A DNA stretch of 64,000 bases from JBAXAM01 sp964213355. Its GTDB lineage: Bacteria > Pseudomonadota > Gammaproteobacteria > UBA9339. The translations under genes were made by a program, and so were the position numbers. The notes under the pieces are model-generated. The model had not been told where the DNA came from, made no database searches, and saw only the letters and a program-made list of their open reading frames with translations. This document shows, piece by piece, positions 36,401 to 46,612 of this stretch. How positions within the stretch are numbered: the stretch's first letter is position 1; the number at the start of each line of letters is the position of its first letter. Location: assembly GCA_964213355.1 (NCBI GenBank), contig CAXOVY010000032.1, positions 124,001 to 188,000 of the forward strand. The letters run 5' to 3'.

Positions 36401-37285
36401 CTAAAATTTGATATTTCTTACTCCATGCGGAACGTGACAAGTAGCCACATGTTGGCTCGCAGAAATACAATTAATTTCTCTATCATCAAAGAAGATATCC
36501 GCGTTAAATGCGCGTAAAAACTCTCCTTTATCCGCTTCGCCCAAAAATAACGCCTCATCAATGCGAATTCCCCAGGCGCGAAATGTCCGAATCACGCGTT
36601 CATGTGCTGGCGCCGAACGAGCCGTAACTAAGGCAGTGCGAATTGGGCAATTTTTACATGGTAAGCGTTGTTGTAAACTATGTAGTGCTTCCAAAAATCC
36701 TTGCAGCGGCCCGCGAGATAGTGGTTTTAAAGCAGCCTCTTGTTCGTTCTTTAAAAAAGCTTCCAATCCCTGGTTCTGATAAATTTGTTCTGCTTCGTCG
36801 GAAAATAAAACCGAGTCGCCATCAAATGCAATCCTCAGTTGTTTGGAAGAATTGGTACTACTTTTTGAGGGTAAAATAGTGGCAGCAGCGCATCCGGCCA
36901 GCAAAGTTTCTTTTACATCGGAAGAATTGGTAGATAAAAACAGATGTGATTTAAAGCTTCTGGCATATTGATAGGTACTTTCTCCGCTGGTGAAAGCCGC
37001 ACGTGTAATATCCAGAGCATAATATTTAATGCTGTTAAACACGCGTAAACCCGTGTCGGCACTATTGCGCGATAATAGTATCACCTCCACGTAATCGCCG
37101 TAGCAATTAAAGTTTAATAGTTTTTTTACGAGCGGAAAAGCCACTCCAGGTTCTAAAACATCATTTTCGTGTTCAATTTGATATTGTGCATAAGCCGCCA
37201 TGCCTTCTTTTTCATATACTTCGTTACTGGCATCAAGGTCAAACAATGCGCGCGAAGATATAGTGATTATCAGTTTTTCAGTCAT
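36401..37285 (-). CDS. 5'-nucleotidase (cytosolic NT5C1-like)
   Basis: HAD-like phosphatase of the family of cytosolic 5'-nucleotidase I, which removes phosphate from AMP or IMP. The 294-residue protein has ISSRALFDLDASNEVYE near the N-terminus, then LLSRNSADTGLRVFNSI. Later come RIAFDGDSVLFSDEAEQIY (presumed catalytic Asp), ALVTARSAPAHERVIRTF and FFDDREINC, in the order of this family. It may serve purine salvage. The ATG 37285 is 8 nt from the end of the preceding gene, so the pair is likely co-transcribed. Confidence 0.88.
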   Translation of the reverse strand: MTEKLIITISSRALFDLDASNEVYEKEGMAAYAQYQIEHENDVLEPGVAFPLVKKLLNFNCYGDYVEVILLSRNSADTGLRVFNSIKYYALDITRAAFTSGESTYQYARSFKSHLFLSTNSSDVKETLLAGCAAATILPSKSSTNSSKQLRIAFDGDSVLFSDEAEQIYQNQGLEAFLKNEQEAALKPLSRGPLQGFLEALHSLQQRLPCKNCPIRTALVTARSAPAHERVIRTFRAWGIRIDEALFLGEADKGEFLRAFNADIFFDDREINCISASQHVATCHVPHGVRNIKF

Positions 37286-37293
37286 AGCTATTT

Positions 37294-38247
37294 TTATATT
37301 TTAGGAGATTGCTTTTGCTCAAAATCATATCCAAGCTCATTTTTTAAATCGACACTGATAGTTTGATCGATCTCTTGAAGTAATTTTTCTATAAAAGGTC
37401 CTGGTATAACGCCAACTTTGATTAATTCATGCTCTAAAACGTCGATTAATTCAAGCTCTAATTTCGCCTTCCAGTAATTTATCTCGAATATGATGTTATG
37501 TTTTTTTGTTTCAATATCCTTTTTAATGTTTCTAAAGGCATTTTCAACAATTTTTTTTGCTTTTGTTTTTTGTCCATATTCTTCCGAACCGAAAATGCGT
37601 TCAATAAGACCAACTTTACATTTATCAAGCAGGTTTTTTTCTAACTTATCAATCGCTAAGAAAACACTTTGGGCTGCGGTTTTAAACAAGTGACGAGCTT
37701 CTCTTCCCTTTTTACTAAGAGGGGTGGATAACATATTTTTTTCTGTTAGTCTATCGATTGTTATAGAATTATGTTTGTCGATGGGTTCAATGTAATCGCG
37801 GAGGTATTTTGCTGCTGGTCTTTCTGCAAGTACCTCAATACCATAGTCTGATCCAAAAGGAGGATTTTTAACTGTATATCCTTTCTTATTTGTTGAAATC
37901 ACCATTTTTGTAGCGTATGTAGTTGGAATAATCCTTTTTATTGCCTCACTAGATAATGTTTTTTTTCCCAGCTTGGCTTTATATTTGTCATGCATGGAGA
38001 GATAGGGGTCTACATGTAAAACCTTATCTGCAATAACACTGTTTTTATCGATATCGATAGAGTTTGATGTAATGCATTGTTCAATTTGGTTCGGGATGAG
38101 CTCATCTGGTGATGCTTCAGAAATATGTCTGTCTATCATATCCTTACTGTGGCCTTTAGTATGATCGAGGCAAACATCAACAGTTTGGGTGTAAACAGCC
38201 ATGCCCTTTGTTTTTACCTCAAATACGCTGCCAGTATAGATCGTCAT
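37294..38247 (-). CDS. Hypothetical protein
   Basis: No family recognised. The 317-residue soluble-looking protein has no signal peptide or membrane segment. It is rich in Lys and Ile, with a predicted mainly helical C-terminal half from about residue 170 onward (EARHLFKTAAQSVFLAIDKLEKNLL and following). It sits directly upstream of the 5'-nucleotidase gene and downstream of another unknown gene on the same strand. Its style resembles accessory proteins of intracellular bacteria, but this is impression only. Confidence 0.72.
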   Translation of the reverse strand: MTIYTGSVFEVKTKGMAVYTQTVDVCLDHTKGHSKDMIDRHISEASPDELIPNQIEQCITSNSIDIDKNSVIADKVLHVDPYLSMHDKYKAKLGKKTLSSEAIKRIIPTTYATKMVISTNKKGYTVKNPPFGSDYGIEVLAERPAAKYLRDYIEPIDKHNSITIDRLTEKNMLSTPLSKKGREARHLFKTAAQSVFLAIDKLEKNLLDKCKVGLIERIFGSEEYGQKTKAKKIVENAFRNIKKDIETKKHNIIFEINYWKAKLELELIDVLEHELIKVGVIPGPFIEKLLQEIDQTISVDLKNELGYDFEQKQSPKI

Positions 38248-38292
38248 GTTTTCTTCATCACTATCTGAAGCGATGGAGTCAGCATGAGTACC

Positions 38293-38925
38293 TTATTGCA
38301 CGTCTTTTTGCGAAAATGGTGATTTGCCCTTATATATTTTATCATCACCAGAAGCAGTATTTTTAGAAAAAGTGTGAGTTTTTGGAGGATTTCCACCCTC
38401 CACGTATATGGACATATTTAAAACTTTCCCATCTTTACCTTCTACTGCAAACGAACTAAGAAGGACATGAACGTTTTGATCCAATCCTGTTGTGGGAGAT
38501 AATGAATAAATTTCGTTACATAAATTGCCAAAATCATCCATTGTTAACGGAGTTTGGGTGTAAAAGAAAAACTCGTGTGTTGTAAGACGAGTTACATGAT
38601 TTTCATTACCTTTTTTTAATACAAATCCTTCTGAAGTTTTTTCGCAGTAATTAGCGCGATGATCTTCATTAGCTAAACTAAATAGTGAAAAGATATGGGA
38701 TTTTAAGCGATCAGTTGTTGGCTGATTTGGGATATCTCGGCCTTTAGCTTCGCCAAAACTATCAAAAAAAAGACTATCCCCGCTGGTTCTAACCACCAGA
38801 TCTCTTATGCGAACTTCCTGATTAATCGCAGCGAGAGCAACGGCTTTTTTCGATTTAATTTTATCAATTGACGGTTGCGACTTTTCAAATCTTGAAAAAT
38901 ACTCACGCAATTCATCCATGTTCAT
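38293..38925 (-). CDS. Hypothetical protein
   Basis: No family recognised; about 210 residues, soluble, without signal peptide. The start is set at ATG 38925 (MNMDELREYF), preceded by GGAGA at a good distance; a longer in-frame start would add 15 residues without a ribosome-binding site. Its end is 45 nt from the next minus-strand gene, another unknown. The middle part (residues about 90-160) shows alternating beta-type patterns (LSSFAVEGKDGKVLNMSIYVEGG). Confidence 0.72.
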   Translation of the reverse strand: MNMDELREYFSRFEKSQPSIDKIKSKKAVALAAINQEVRIRDLVVRTSGDSLFFDSFGEAKGRDIPNQPTTDRLKSHIFSLFSLANEDHRANYCEKTSEGFVLKKGNENHVTRLTTHEFFFYTQTPLTMDDFGNLCNEIYSLSPTTGLDQNVHVLLSSFAVEGKDGKVLNMSIYVEGGNPPKTHTFSKNTASGDDKIYKGKSPFSQKDVQ

Positions 38926-39003
38926 ATTAATCTCCAATTTATAGCAAAACCCACTGCCCAATTTTAACACAAAACTGTGTATTTTCGTGGTTTTTGTTGT
39001 AAA

Positions 39004-41751
39004 TTAATCGGTTTTAATAGCAATTGGTATTATCCAATCTTTGCTTAAGCGTTGCAAATTGTTTACAGATTTTATTTGCTCATTAGAAATATCGATATTA
39101 GATTTTTTAAACTTATTAATTATCCAGTTTTCATTAAAACAAGGCTTAAGTTGTTTTAGTAGATTGTCTTTTTGTGCTTCACCAATTATATTTGGTTTTT
39201 CTTTTGAGGGTTTTATGCAGCCAATTAGGTGCACTGTTTTTTTAGCACGTGTTAATGCAACATATAACAATCTTCCGGTCTCGTAAAAGCTCTTTTTTTG
39301 TTCGACCAACTGTAAGTATTGATAAACTGGATCAGTTTCGCTACCACTTGCTTCAATTGGCGCCAGTAGCAAGCTACTGCCACCATGTATTTGTGGTTGC
39401 TCGAACCATAACATTAGTTTACGCTCATCAAATCGAGTTGCGCGATCTATCCCCGGAATAATTACATGATCAAACTCTAAGCCTTTTGCTTTATGAATAG
39501 TCATAATTTGAATATTTGTTATTTGGGTTGCTGGTGCATAAAGCTCGCTGAGTTTTTTTTGCAGTACTTCTACATCAAGCGAATTGGTTTCAAGTAATTC
39601 TAAATAAATCTTTGCATGTTCCAGCTCTGCTTCAGTAGTAGCTGTTGCTGGTCCACCAAGCATAAGCCAAGCTTCTTCTACCAATTCACGCCACAATACG
39701 CGGCCACATTTTGCCAGAATTGGTTTAAGCACTAGTTTGAATTTTTGAACTAGCTTTTTGCCGTCTGTTGATAAATTTAGATTATGATAATTGCATAGAT
39801 TATCCCAAATAAGTTCAGCATTACCATTTGCTATTGTACATAAGTCTTTTAAGTTCAAACCGCACCAAGGTGCACGTAAAATTGCTAGCCAGGCAACGCG
39901 ATCTGCAAGGTGCAACAGAGCACGTGTTAGAGCAAATAAGTCACGCACGACTATACTCGCCCCTAAATTTTCAAGTTCATGCGCCTGATAGTTTAAATTA
40001 GCAGTGCGTAAGCCTACAATGATTTCTTGCAAGTGACTGCGTGCTCTAACTAAAATTGCAATAGTCGCTTCCGGATTTTGTTGCTGCAGCTTTTGGGTAA
40101 TACTGACTACATGTGTCGCTTCTGTAGCGATATCTGTGTTTGCTAAGAGTTCTACCGTTACTTGGGAATTTTGTTCTTGTTTTATTGCAGTGGATGGTCG
40201 AAATGGTACACCACCAAAACCAATGTCAGCCATCACTGGGAAGATTTTAGCAAAATTAATATTGATCCAGTCAATAATGCTTTGGTTTGAACGAAAATTG
40301 GTGATCAAGGTTAATGGTTGCAGTGGAAGTGCTCCTATGCCATTTGTTTGTGCACGCAAAAACAATCCAACTTCTGCTTCGCGAAAACGATAAATTGATT
40401 GCATGGGATCGCCAACTACGAATAAAGTACGGCCATCACCTTGTTGCCAGGTGGCGATTAATTTTTCAATGAGTCGATATTGCGCTATTGCAGTATCTTG
40501 AAACTCATCTACCAATAAATGTTGCAGGCGATAGTCTAGGTTAAGTGCCAATTCAGTTGGTGTATCACTCTCGCCCATTGCACGCAGTGCTGTCATGGAG
40601 ATTTCGGCGTGATCAGTTACGCCGCATTCGTTAAATGTTACTTTTAGTTGTGCAGCTAATAGGGGCAATAATTTTAGCAGTGCTTCTACCATTTCCCATT
40701 GTTGATCGCCATAGTTTGGCGGCGGTGAGCATAGTAAATTTTCAAGGCTCATCCGGAAATTTTCATGTTCGCTAAATTTTGCTAGCAAGCTTTCCATCCG
40801 CTCTTTCATTAATTTAAAGAACTCTTTCTCTTGCTTATTACGTCCGGTAGCTTGTGCTGGAAAACCGTGTTCTTTAGTTATTTTTTTGCGCCAAGTAAAT
40901 TCTTGGGTCAACAAAAATTCAGCTATGCCACTATAAAAATCTTCTACAGCAGTATGTTGCTGCAAAAATAGTGGCGGGTTTTTATGATTATTTTTAGAAA
41001 ATTCTAACAGTTCGTACAGTTCTTTCTGCAAATTTTGTGGGAATAAGGCAAGACATCGTTCTAGATTTTCTTGAATAATAGTTTTAAGAGCCAATTCCAT
41101 ATTTTGGCGTAATTCTTTTGTGTTTTTTAAACCAACAATATGTGGTAGCCACTGTTCACGTGATTTTAGCATGGTGATAAATAAGTTTTCCACGCGTTGC
41201 CAGTCGTTGTCAAGATGTAACAATAAGGTCTCTAAATAACGGGTATATTCTGGTAGATCCGAGCTTTTTAAAACCGCTCGTGCTATTTCCAAGTAATATA
41301 TTTCTGCTTCTTGGTTTTGGATAATTTTTGGATCGATACTGGATTTTGCGAGTATTGGCATGCGGCGAACCAAATGATTGCAAAAGGCATCAATAGTTTG
41401 GATACGTAACCGCTGTGGGTTTTGCGTAATATTCCAAGCATGAGTTTGGTTTTGTTTTAGGGCAGCTAATGCAAGTTTTTGCGTAGTTGCTTCGTGTTTA
41501 TCTTGGGCCTGTATATTGTTTGTGGCTTGTTTTATGGCTCTGACGATGCGACTCTGCATTTCGTGGGCAGCTTTACGGGTAAAAGTGATGGCAAGAATTT
41601 CTTCTGGAGCTTTTACAGTTGCCAAAAGCATTAAATAGCGCTGCACGAGCAGGCTGGTCTTGCCGGAGCCTGCGGGTGCTTGAACTATAAAAGATTTGGT
41701 TGGATCTAAAGCAAGTTCGCGTTGCTCTAAATCTAAAATTGATGCATTCAT
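39004..41751 (-). CDS. RecB/AddA-like UvrD-family helicase
   Basis: A 915-residue superfamily 1 helicase related to the RecB/AddA subunits that process double-strand breaks. It has Walker A QAPAGSGKTSLL near residue 25, then AITFTRKAAHEM, Walker B LLVDEFQDTA, VGDPMQSIYRFREAEV, IMTIHKAKGLEFD and YVALTRAKK. A C-terminal nuclease domain, present in full-length AddA/RecB, is not seen: the protein ends with a short LQRLSKDWIIP tail. No partner AddB/RecC-like gene is adjacent, because comM is divergent on one side and an unknown gene lies on the other. Confidence 0.88.
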   Translation of the reverse strand: MNASILDLEQRELALDPTKSFIVQAPAGSGKTSLLVQRYLMLLATVKAPEEILAITFTRKAAHEMQSRIVRAIKQATNNIQAQDKHEATTQKLALAALKQNQTHAWNITQNPQRLRIQTIDAFCNHLVRRMPILAKSSIDPKIIQNQEAEIYYLEIARAVLKSSDLPEYTRYLETLLLHLDNDWQRVENLFITMLKSREQWLPHIVGLKNTKELRQNMELALKTIIQENLERCLALFPQNLQKELYELLEFSKNNHKNPPLFLQQHTAVEDFYSGIAEFLLTQEFTWRKKITKEHGFPAQATGRNKQEKEFFKLMKERMESLLAKFSEHENFRMSLENLLCSPPPNYGDQQWEMVEALLKLLPLLAAQLKVTFNECGVTDHAEISMTALRAMGESDTPTELALNLDYRLQHLLVDEFQDTAIAQYRLIEKLIATWQQGDGRTLFVVGDPMQSIYRFREAEVGLFLRAQTNGIGALPLQPLTLITNFRSNQSIIDWININFAKIFPVMADIGFGGVPFRPSTAIKQEQNSQVTVELLANTDIATEATHVVSITQKLQQQNPEATIAILVRARSHLQEIIVGLRTANLNYQAHELENLGASIVVRDLFALTRALLHLADRVAWLAILRAPWCGLNLKDLCTIANGNAELIWDNLCNYHNLNLSTDGKKLVQKFKLVLKPILAKCGRVLWRELVEEAWLMLGGPATATTEAELEHAKIYLELLETNSLDVEVLQKKLSELYAPATQITNIQIMTIHKAKGLEFDHVIIPGIDRATRFDERKLMLWFEQPQIHGGSSLLLAPIEASGSETDPVYQYLQLVEQKKSFYETGRLLYVALTRAKKTVHLIGCIKPSKEKPNIIGEAQKDNLLKQLKPCFNENWIINKFKKSNIDISNEQIKSVNNLQRLSKDWIIPIAIKTD

Positions 41752-41864
41752 TATAAATAATATTACTACATTATTCTAAGTTCGACAGTTAAAATTTATA
41801 ATAAAACATCCTCGCGAAAACTCCGGTAATGAGTTATAGCCCAAAAGCATTTACTCTATGTTTT

Positions 41865-43364
41865 ATGACTCTTGCTATTATCCACAGTCGCGCCAGTCTA
41901 GGTATTGACGCGCCACCAGTTACGATAGAGGTACACCTTTCGCTAGGTATGCCATCATTATCAATTGTTGGTTTGCCAGAAACGGCTATCAAAGAAAGCA
42001 AAGATCGGGTGCGGAGTGCTCTAATTAATTCTGGCTTTGAATTTCCATCTAGACGTATAGTTATTAATCTTGCACCCGCAGACTTGCCTAAAAAAGAAGG
42101 TGGACGTTTTGATTTACCAATTGCTCTGGGAATTTTGGCTGCATCAGAACAAATTCCACTAGAAAGTATTTCGCCTTATGAGTTTGCTGGTGAATTAGCG
42201 CTCGATGGAAAATTACGGCCTTTCAGTGGTGCTCTACCTTTTGCTTTAGCGACCAAAAAAGAAAAACGCATTTTGATATTGCCAGAAAAAAATGCTTTTG
42301 AAGCTGCCTTAACACGCGAAATAAAAATTTTAGCAGCAGAGCACTTGCTTGATATATGTGCGCATTTAACTGGTGCTAAAATCATTGAACCTTACGAGCC
42401 GCAATTGTTGACTAGCGAACCAACATTTGAGCTTGATCTGGCAGATGTTTGTGGACAAGAGCATGCCAAGCGTGCATTAGAAATTGCGGCAGCTGGTGGT
42501 CATAGTTTGTTCATGATTGGTCCGCCAGGAACGGGTAAAACTATGCTCGCAAATCGTCTTATTACAATTTTGCCAGAAATGACTGAAGATGAGGCGTTAG
42601 AGGTAGCTGCGATAAATTCAATTTGTGGCAAAAAAATCAATACTAACTTTTGGCGGGTGCGTTCTTTTTCGGCGCCACATCATACTGCTTCAAGCATTGC
42701 TTTAGTTGGTGGTTCAAGTCCCCCACGACCTGGCGAAATTTCACTGGCGCATAACGGAGTATTATTTTTAGATGAGTTACCGGAGTTTAATCGCAGTGTG
42801 CTCGAAGCTTTGCGTGAACCACTGGAGTCAGGTTATGTCACAATTTCGCGTGCAGCACACCAAGCGAAATTTCCAGCAAAGTTCCAGTTGGTAGTAGCAA
42901 TGAATCCTTGTCCATGTGGACACCGCGGAGATAATCGTGTTGTTTGTCGTTGTACGCAAGATCAGGTGCAGCGCTATCAAGCGCGTATTTCCGGGCCTTT
43001 TTTAGATCGGATTGATATTTGTGTCACGGTTCCGCCACCACCGAAAAATATTTTAATGTGTGAAAAATCCAATTGTGCTACCAGTTCCGAAGTACGTGCG
43101 CGTGTTATTCGTGCACGTGCAGCTGCACTTGCACGTAGCGAAAAAATCAACGCTGCATTTACGAATAAAGATATAGAAAAATTTTGTAAAATATCAATCC
43201 AAGACCAGGATTTTTTAAGAAATGCAATCGAAAAACTTAAGCTTTCAGCCCGCGCCTATCATCGCATCATAAAAACAGCACGCACTATTGCCGATCTTGA
43301 TGGGGCAGATTTAATTCAAACTCATCACTTAAGAGAAGCGGTGAGCTATAGAAAAACTTTATAG
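41865..43364 (+). CDS. comM: YifB/ComM-family Mg-chelatase-like AAA+ ATPase
   Basis: Hexameric helicase-type ATPase which in naturally competent bacteria promotes branch migration of incoming DNA. It has an N-terminal Lon-protease-like fold (SLGMPSLSIVGLPETAIKESKDRVRSAL), then Walker A GPPGTGKT and Walker B GVLFLDELPEF. A Cys motif (NPCPCG...CRC) and a C-terminal Mg-chelatase domain follow. ATG 41865 (MTLAIIHSRASLG) fits the family N-terminus; an earlier in-frame ATG at 41829 would add 12 residues unlike the family. It is divergent from the helicase gene. Confidence 0.93.
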   Translation: MTLAIIHSRASLGIDAPPVTIEVHLSLGMPSLSIVGLPETAIKESKDRVRSALINSGFEFPSRRIVINLAPADLPKKEGGRFDLPIALGILAASEQIPLESISPYEFAGELALDGKLRPFSGALPFALATKKEKRILILPEKNAFEAALTREIKILAAEHLLDICAHLTGAKIIEPYEPQLLTSEPTFELDLADVCGQEHAKRALEIAAAGGHSLFMIGPPGTGKTMLANRLITILPEMTEDEALEVAAINSICGKKINTNFWRVRSFSAPHHTASSIALVGGSSPPRPGEISLAHNGVLFLDELPEFNRSVLEALREPLESGYVTISRAAHQAKFPAKFQLVVAMNPCPCGHRGDNRVVCRCTQDQVQRYQARISGPFLDRIDICVTVPPPPKNILMCEKSNCATSSEVRARVIRARAAALARSEKINAAFTNKDIEKFCKISIQDQDFLRNAIEKLKLSARAYHRIIKTARTIADLDGADLIQTHHLREAVSYRKTL

Positions 43365-43405
43365 ATTGAGGCATAATAAGAAGAGTCTTATTTAAAGAAT
43401 AATTT

Positions 43406-44797
43406 ATGAAAAAAGCTAGATCAGAATTTGACAGTATTGGAGAAATCAAGGTGCTTATGGATCGATACTGGGGTGCGCAAACCCAGCGTGCATTACTCCA
43501 TTTTCAAATAGGCCAAGAGATTATGCCGCAAGAAATTATTTTTGCTTTAGCATTAATTAAAAAAGCAGCGGCACAAGTTAATTGCGAAATTGGCAAATTG
43601 CCAAAAAATAAAGCAAAACATATTATTCGTGCTTGTGATGAAATACTTGCCGCTAAATTGAACGATCATTTTCCGCTAACAATTTGGCAATCCGGTAGCG
43701 CTACACAAACCAACATGAACATCAATGAGGTAATTGCCAATCGAGCAATTGCTTTTGCGGGTGGTAAACTTGGGAGTAAAAAACCAATCCATCCTAATGA
43801 TGATGTCAATATGTCGCAATCCACCAATGATGTTTTTCCGACGGCAATGCATATTGCAACGCGATTAGTACTTACCAAAAAACTCCTGCCGGCTCTAGAG
43901 TTTCTACGTAATGAATTGCAACACATAGAGAAAAAATTCAATAAAGTATTAAAAATTGGCCGCACACATCTACAAGATGCTCTACCCATGACTTTAGGGC
44001 AGGAATTCTCTGGATATGTAGCGCAAATTGATTTGGCTATAAAAAATATAAAATCACAAGCTGAATATTTGCAAAATTTAGCTATTGGTGGAACCGCAGT
44101 TGGTACTGGATTAAATGCACCTAAGCAGTTTGCTAAAAAAATGGTAGAGCGCCTTTCGGGGTTTACGGGTTTAAAATTTAAATCTGCGCCAAATAAATTT
44201 TGTGCTTTAGCTTCCCACGATGAGTTGCTTATGACTAGTAGTGCTCTGAAAACTTTAGCTACTGCTCTTTATAAAATCACCAACGATATTCGCTGGCTTG
44301 CCTCTGGTCCGTGCTGTGGTTTGGGCGAATTAATTTTACCAGACAATGAGCCAGGGTCGTCGATCATGCCGGGAAAAGTTAATCCAACGCAATGTGAAGT
44401 CATGCTTATGGTTTGTGCTCAGGTTATGGGCAGTGATGCTGTTGTTAGTTTTGCTAATTCGCAAGGAAATTTTGAGCTTAATGTTTTTAAGCCAGTTATT
44501 ATTTATAACGTGTTGCAGTCGATTCATCTATTGAGCAATGCTTGTACATCTTTAGGACGCTATGCGATTAGAGGACTTAAAATTAATCAAAAACAATTAG
44601 ATAATTTTGTAGCAAAATCGTTAATGCATGTAACCGCACTTAATCCAATTATTGGTTATGACAAGTCTTGTGAAATTGCAAAATATGCTTTGCTCAATAA
44701 TCTATCTTTACGTGAGGCAAGCATAAAACTCGAGTTGCTGACGGCCAAAGAGTTTGATCGCATAGTTCAGCCTCAAAAATTGACATCGCAAAGTTGA
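43406..44797 (+). CDS. fumC: Class II fumarate hydratase
   Basis: Converts fumarate to malate in the TCA cycle without an iron-sulfur cluster. The 463-residue protein has the superfamily signature GSSIMPGKVNP near residue 317, along with SGSATQTNMNINEVIANRA and HPNDDVNMSQSTNDVFPTAMH that build the active site. Length matches FumC (467). It follows comM with a 41-nt gap on the same strand. Confidence 0.97.
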   Translation: MKKARSEFDSIGEIKVLMDRYWGAQTQRALLHFQIGQEIMPQEIIFALALIKKAAAQVNCEIGKLPKNKAKHIIRACDEILAAKLNDHFPLTIWQSGSATQTNMNINEVIANRAIAFAGGKLGSKKPIHPNDDVNMSQSTNDVFPTAMHIATRLVLTKKLLPALEFLRNELQHIEKKFNKVLKIGRTHLQDALPMTLGQEFSGYVAQIDLAIKNIKSQAEYLQNLAIGGTAVGTGLNAPKQFAKKMVERLSGFTGLKFKSAPNKFCALASHDELLMTSSALKTLATALYKITNDIRWLASGPCCGLGELILPDNEPGSSIMPGKVNPTQCEVMLMVCAQVMGSDAVVSFANSQGNFELNVFKPVIIYNVLQSIHLLSNACTSLGRYAIRGLKINQKQLDNFVAKSLMHVTALNPIIGYDKSCEIAKYALLNNLSLREASIKLELLTAKEFDRIVQPQKLTSQS

Positions 44798-44858
44798 TGT
44801 TTTTCTTCGTTTCTGTTAGCATTTCTAACTTGCTAGTCTAAATAAAAGGAGATATTAA

Positions 44859-45428
44859 ATGTCTATAAAAAAGGGTATTTATTCGTTAATTGGAGATTTT
44901 GTCATTGTACTAGCATTATGTGGCATGAATACCAGCGCGTTGGCAAGACATTCTTCTATCCAGTTGAGCAGTAATGTTACACAGCTAGCTACTAGTGAAA
45001 CTGTAAATAAACCTTTGGAGGGGAAGCTGAGCTCGCTTGATGATAAATTTGGAACTGCTTTAAGCTGGAATAAAATCTATCCTAATACAATCACTGTCAA
45101 TGAAGATGGTCGCTATTTTATTATGACAGTAGCTCAAGTAGGTGCAGAGGAACCCATACCGTTTAGGGGTGCTGATATTATGTTTTGGTATACCATGAAT
45201 AAAAAAGCATTAGCAAGTTCTGGTAGCTGGACTTTTATTAGTGCCACGACAAGAACAGAAACTATTGTGGACCAAATAATTGTAAATTGTAAGAAGGGTG
45301 ATAAAATTGGCCTGGTGTACCTTTCTAGTGGAGTAAATGCTGGATTGCTTGCGAACGTTGCCAATTCTGATACTGGATATCCAGGTTCTACTAGCTTGAG
45401 TGTCAGCATGTTTAAAATAGATTCCTAA
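44859..45428 (+). CDS. Exported protein, possibly C1q-like fold
   Basis: A 189-residue protein with an N-terminal signal peptide (hydrophobic residues 9-30, cleavage near SALA-RH). The mature part is beta-rich. The pattern W..IYPNTITVNEDGRYFI.....V and the late GDKIGLVYLSSG...SLSVSMFKI resemble the jelly-roll of C1q/TNF-like proteins, but the match is by eye and weak. A GGAGA ribosome-binding site precedes ATG 44859. Likely secreted or periplasmic; function unknown. Confidence 0.75.
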   Translation: MSIKKGIYSLIGDFVIVLALCGMNTSALARHSSIQLSSNVTQLATSETVNKPLEGKLSSLDDKFGTALSWNKIYPNTITVNEDGRYFIMTVAQVGAEEPIPFRGADIMFWYTMNKKALASSGSWTFISATTRTETIVDQIIVNCKKGDKIGLVYLSSGVNAGLLANVANSDTGYPGSTSLSVSMFKIDS

Positions 45429-45616
45429 GCGTTGTTTCATCGCATTAACGGGTGGGCGCGGACTGGTGTGGGTGTTGTTGTGCTTTTTATATGTGATTTT
45501 TTGATTATATGCATAAATTTTTAGTATTGAGTTGGTTTTTTGCTAGTAATTTCCAAACAACTTCTAGCTAATTTTGATACACTCACCGCTGCGAATATGT
45601 AAAATTTACAAAATTT

Positions 45617-46609
45617 ATGGAACTTCATTCTCCTGCAACATTAAACCAAGAAGAAAAACGCGCAAGCTATAACCGAATTAAGCAACTCCTTGAAGAGAGA
45701 GATGCAGTTATAGTTGCGCATTTTTATACTCATGCTGAGATTCAGCAGCTTGCTGACGAATCTGGTGGGTTTGTTGGTGATTCGTTAGCTATGGCTCGTT
45801 TTGGAGCTGCTGCTTCTGCCAAAACTTTAATAGTTGCTGGTGTGCGTTTTATGGGAGAAACTGCCAAAATTTTGAGTCCCGAAAAACAGATTTTGATGCC
45901 AACGCTAGCTGCAGATTGCTCACTAGATTTTTGCTGCCCAGCTCCGGAATTTGCTAAATTTTGCAAGGTCAACTCAGATAGAACAGTGGTTGTGTATTGT
46001 AATACATCAGCTGCGGTAAAGGCTCTTGCTGACTGGGTCGTAACATCAAGGAATGCAGTTGATATAGTAAATTATTTGCATGGACAGGGTGAGAAAATTA
46101 TTTGGGCAACTGATCGTTATTTAGGTGGCTATATTCAACGTAAAACCGGCGCTGATATGTTGTTGTGGCAAGGCTCATGCGTAGTTCATGAAAAATTTAA
46201 GGCTAAAGGCATTCTGCGATTAAAGTATGTTTATCCTGATGCAGCAGTACTAGTTCATCCTGAATCACCACCAGCAGTAATTGACTTAGCTGATGTAGTT
46301 GGCTCAACATCGCAGCTTTTAGAAGCATCTGAGAAATTACCAAACAATGTTTTTATTGTAGCGACAGAAGCCGGTATTTTATACAAGATGCAACAAAAGT
46401 CCCCGCATAAAATTTTTATAATGGCGCCAACTCATGGTCATGGAGCTACCTGTGTAAGTTGTGCTAGTTGTCCTTGGATGGCGATGAACACTATTTCTGG
46501 TATTGAAGGGTGTCTGCTTACCGACAAGGAAGAAATTCAGGTTCCAGCCAAAATTATCAAAAAAGCTTTAGTTCCGCTTGAAAGAATGCTTAATTTTAGT
46601 AAACGCTAG
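45617..46609 (+). CDS. nadA: Quinolinate synthase A
   Basis: [4Fe-4S] enzyme making quinolinate from iminoaspartate and dihydroxyacetone phosphate for de novo NAD synthesis. The 330-residue protein has AHFYTHAEIQQLADESGGFVGDS at the N-terminus. The three cluster Cys probably lie in ADCSLDFC, SGIEGC and a middle Cys (CNTSA or GSCVVH). HPESP is also typical. Its retention suggests that NAD precursor supply is not fully host-dependent, although nadB and nadC are not in this window. miaA begins 3 nt after the stop. Confidence 0.96.
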   Translation: MELHSPATLNQEEKRASYNRIKQLLEERDAVIVAHFYTHAEIQQLADESGGFVGDSLAMARFGAAASAKTLIVAGVRFMGETAKILSPEKQILMPTLAADCSLDFCCPAPEFAKFCKVNSDRTVVVYCNTSAAVKALADWVVTSRNAVDIVNYLHGQGEKIIWATDRYLGGYIQRKTGADMLLWQGSCVVHEKFKAKGILRLKYVYPDAAVLVHPESPPAVIDLADVVGSTSQLLEASEKLPNNVFIVATEAGILYKMQQKSPHKIFIMAPTHGHGATCVSCASCPWMAMNTISGIEGCLLTDKEEIQVPAKIIKKALVPLERMLNFSKR

Positions 46610-46612
46610 TAT

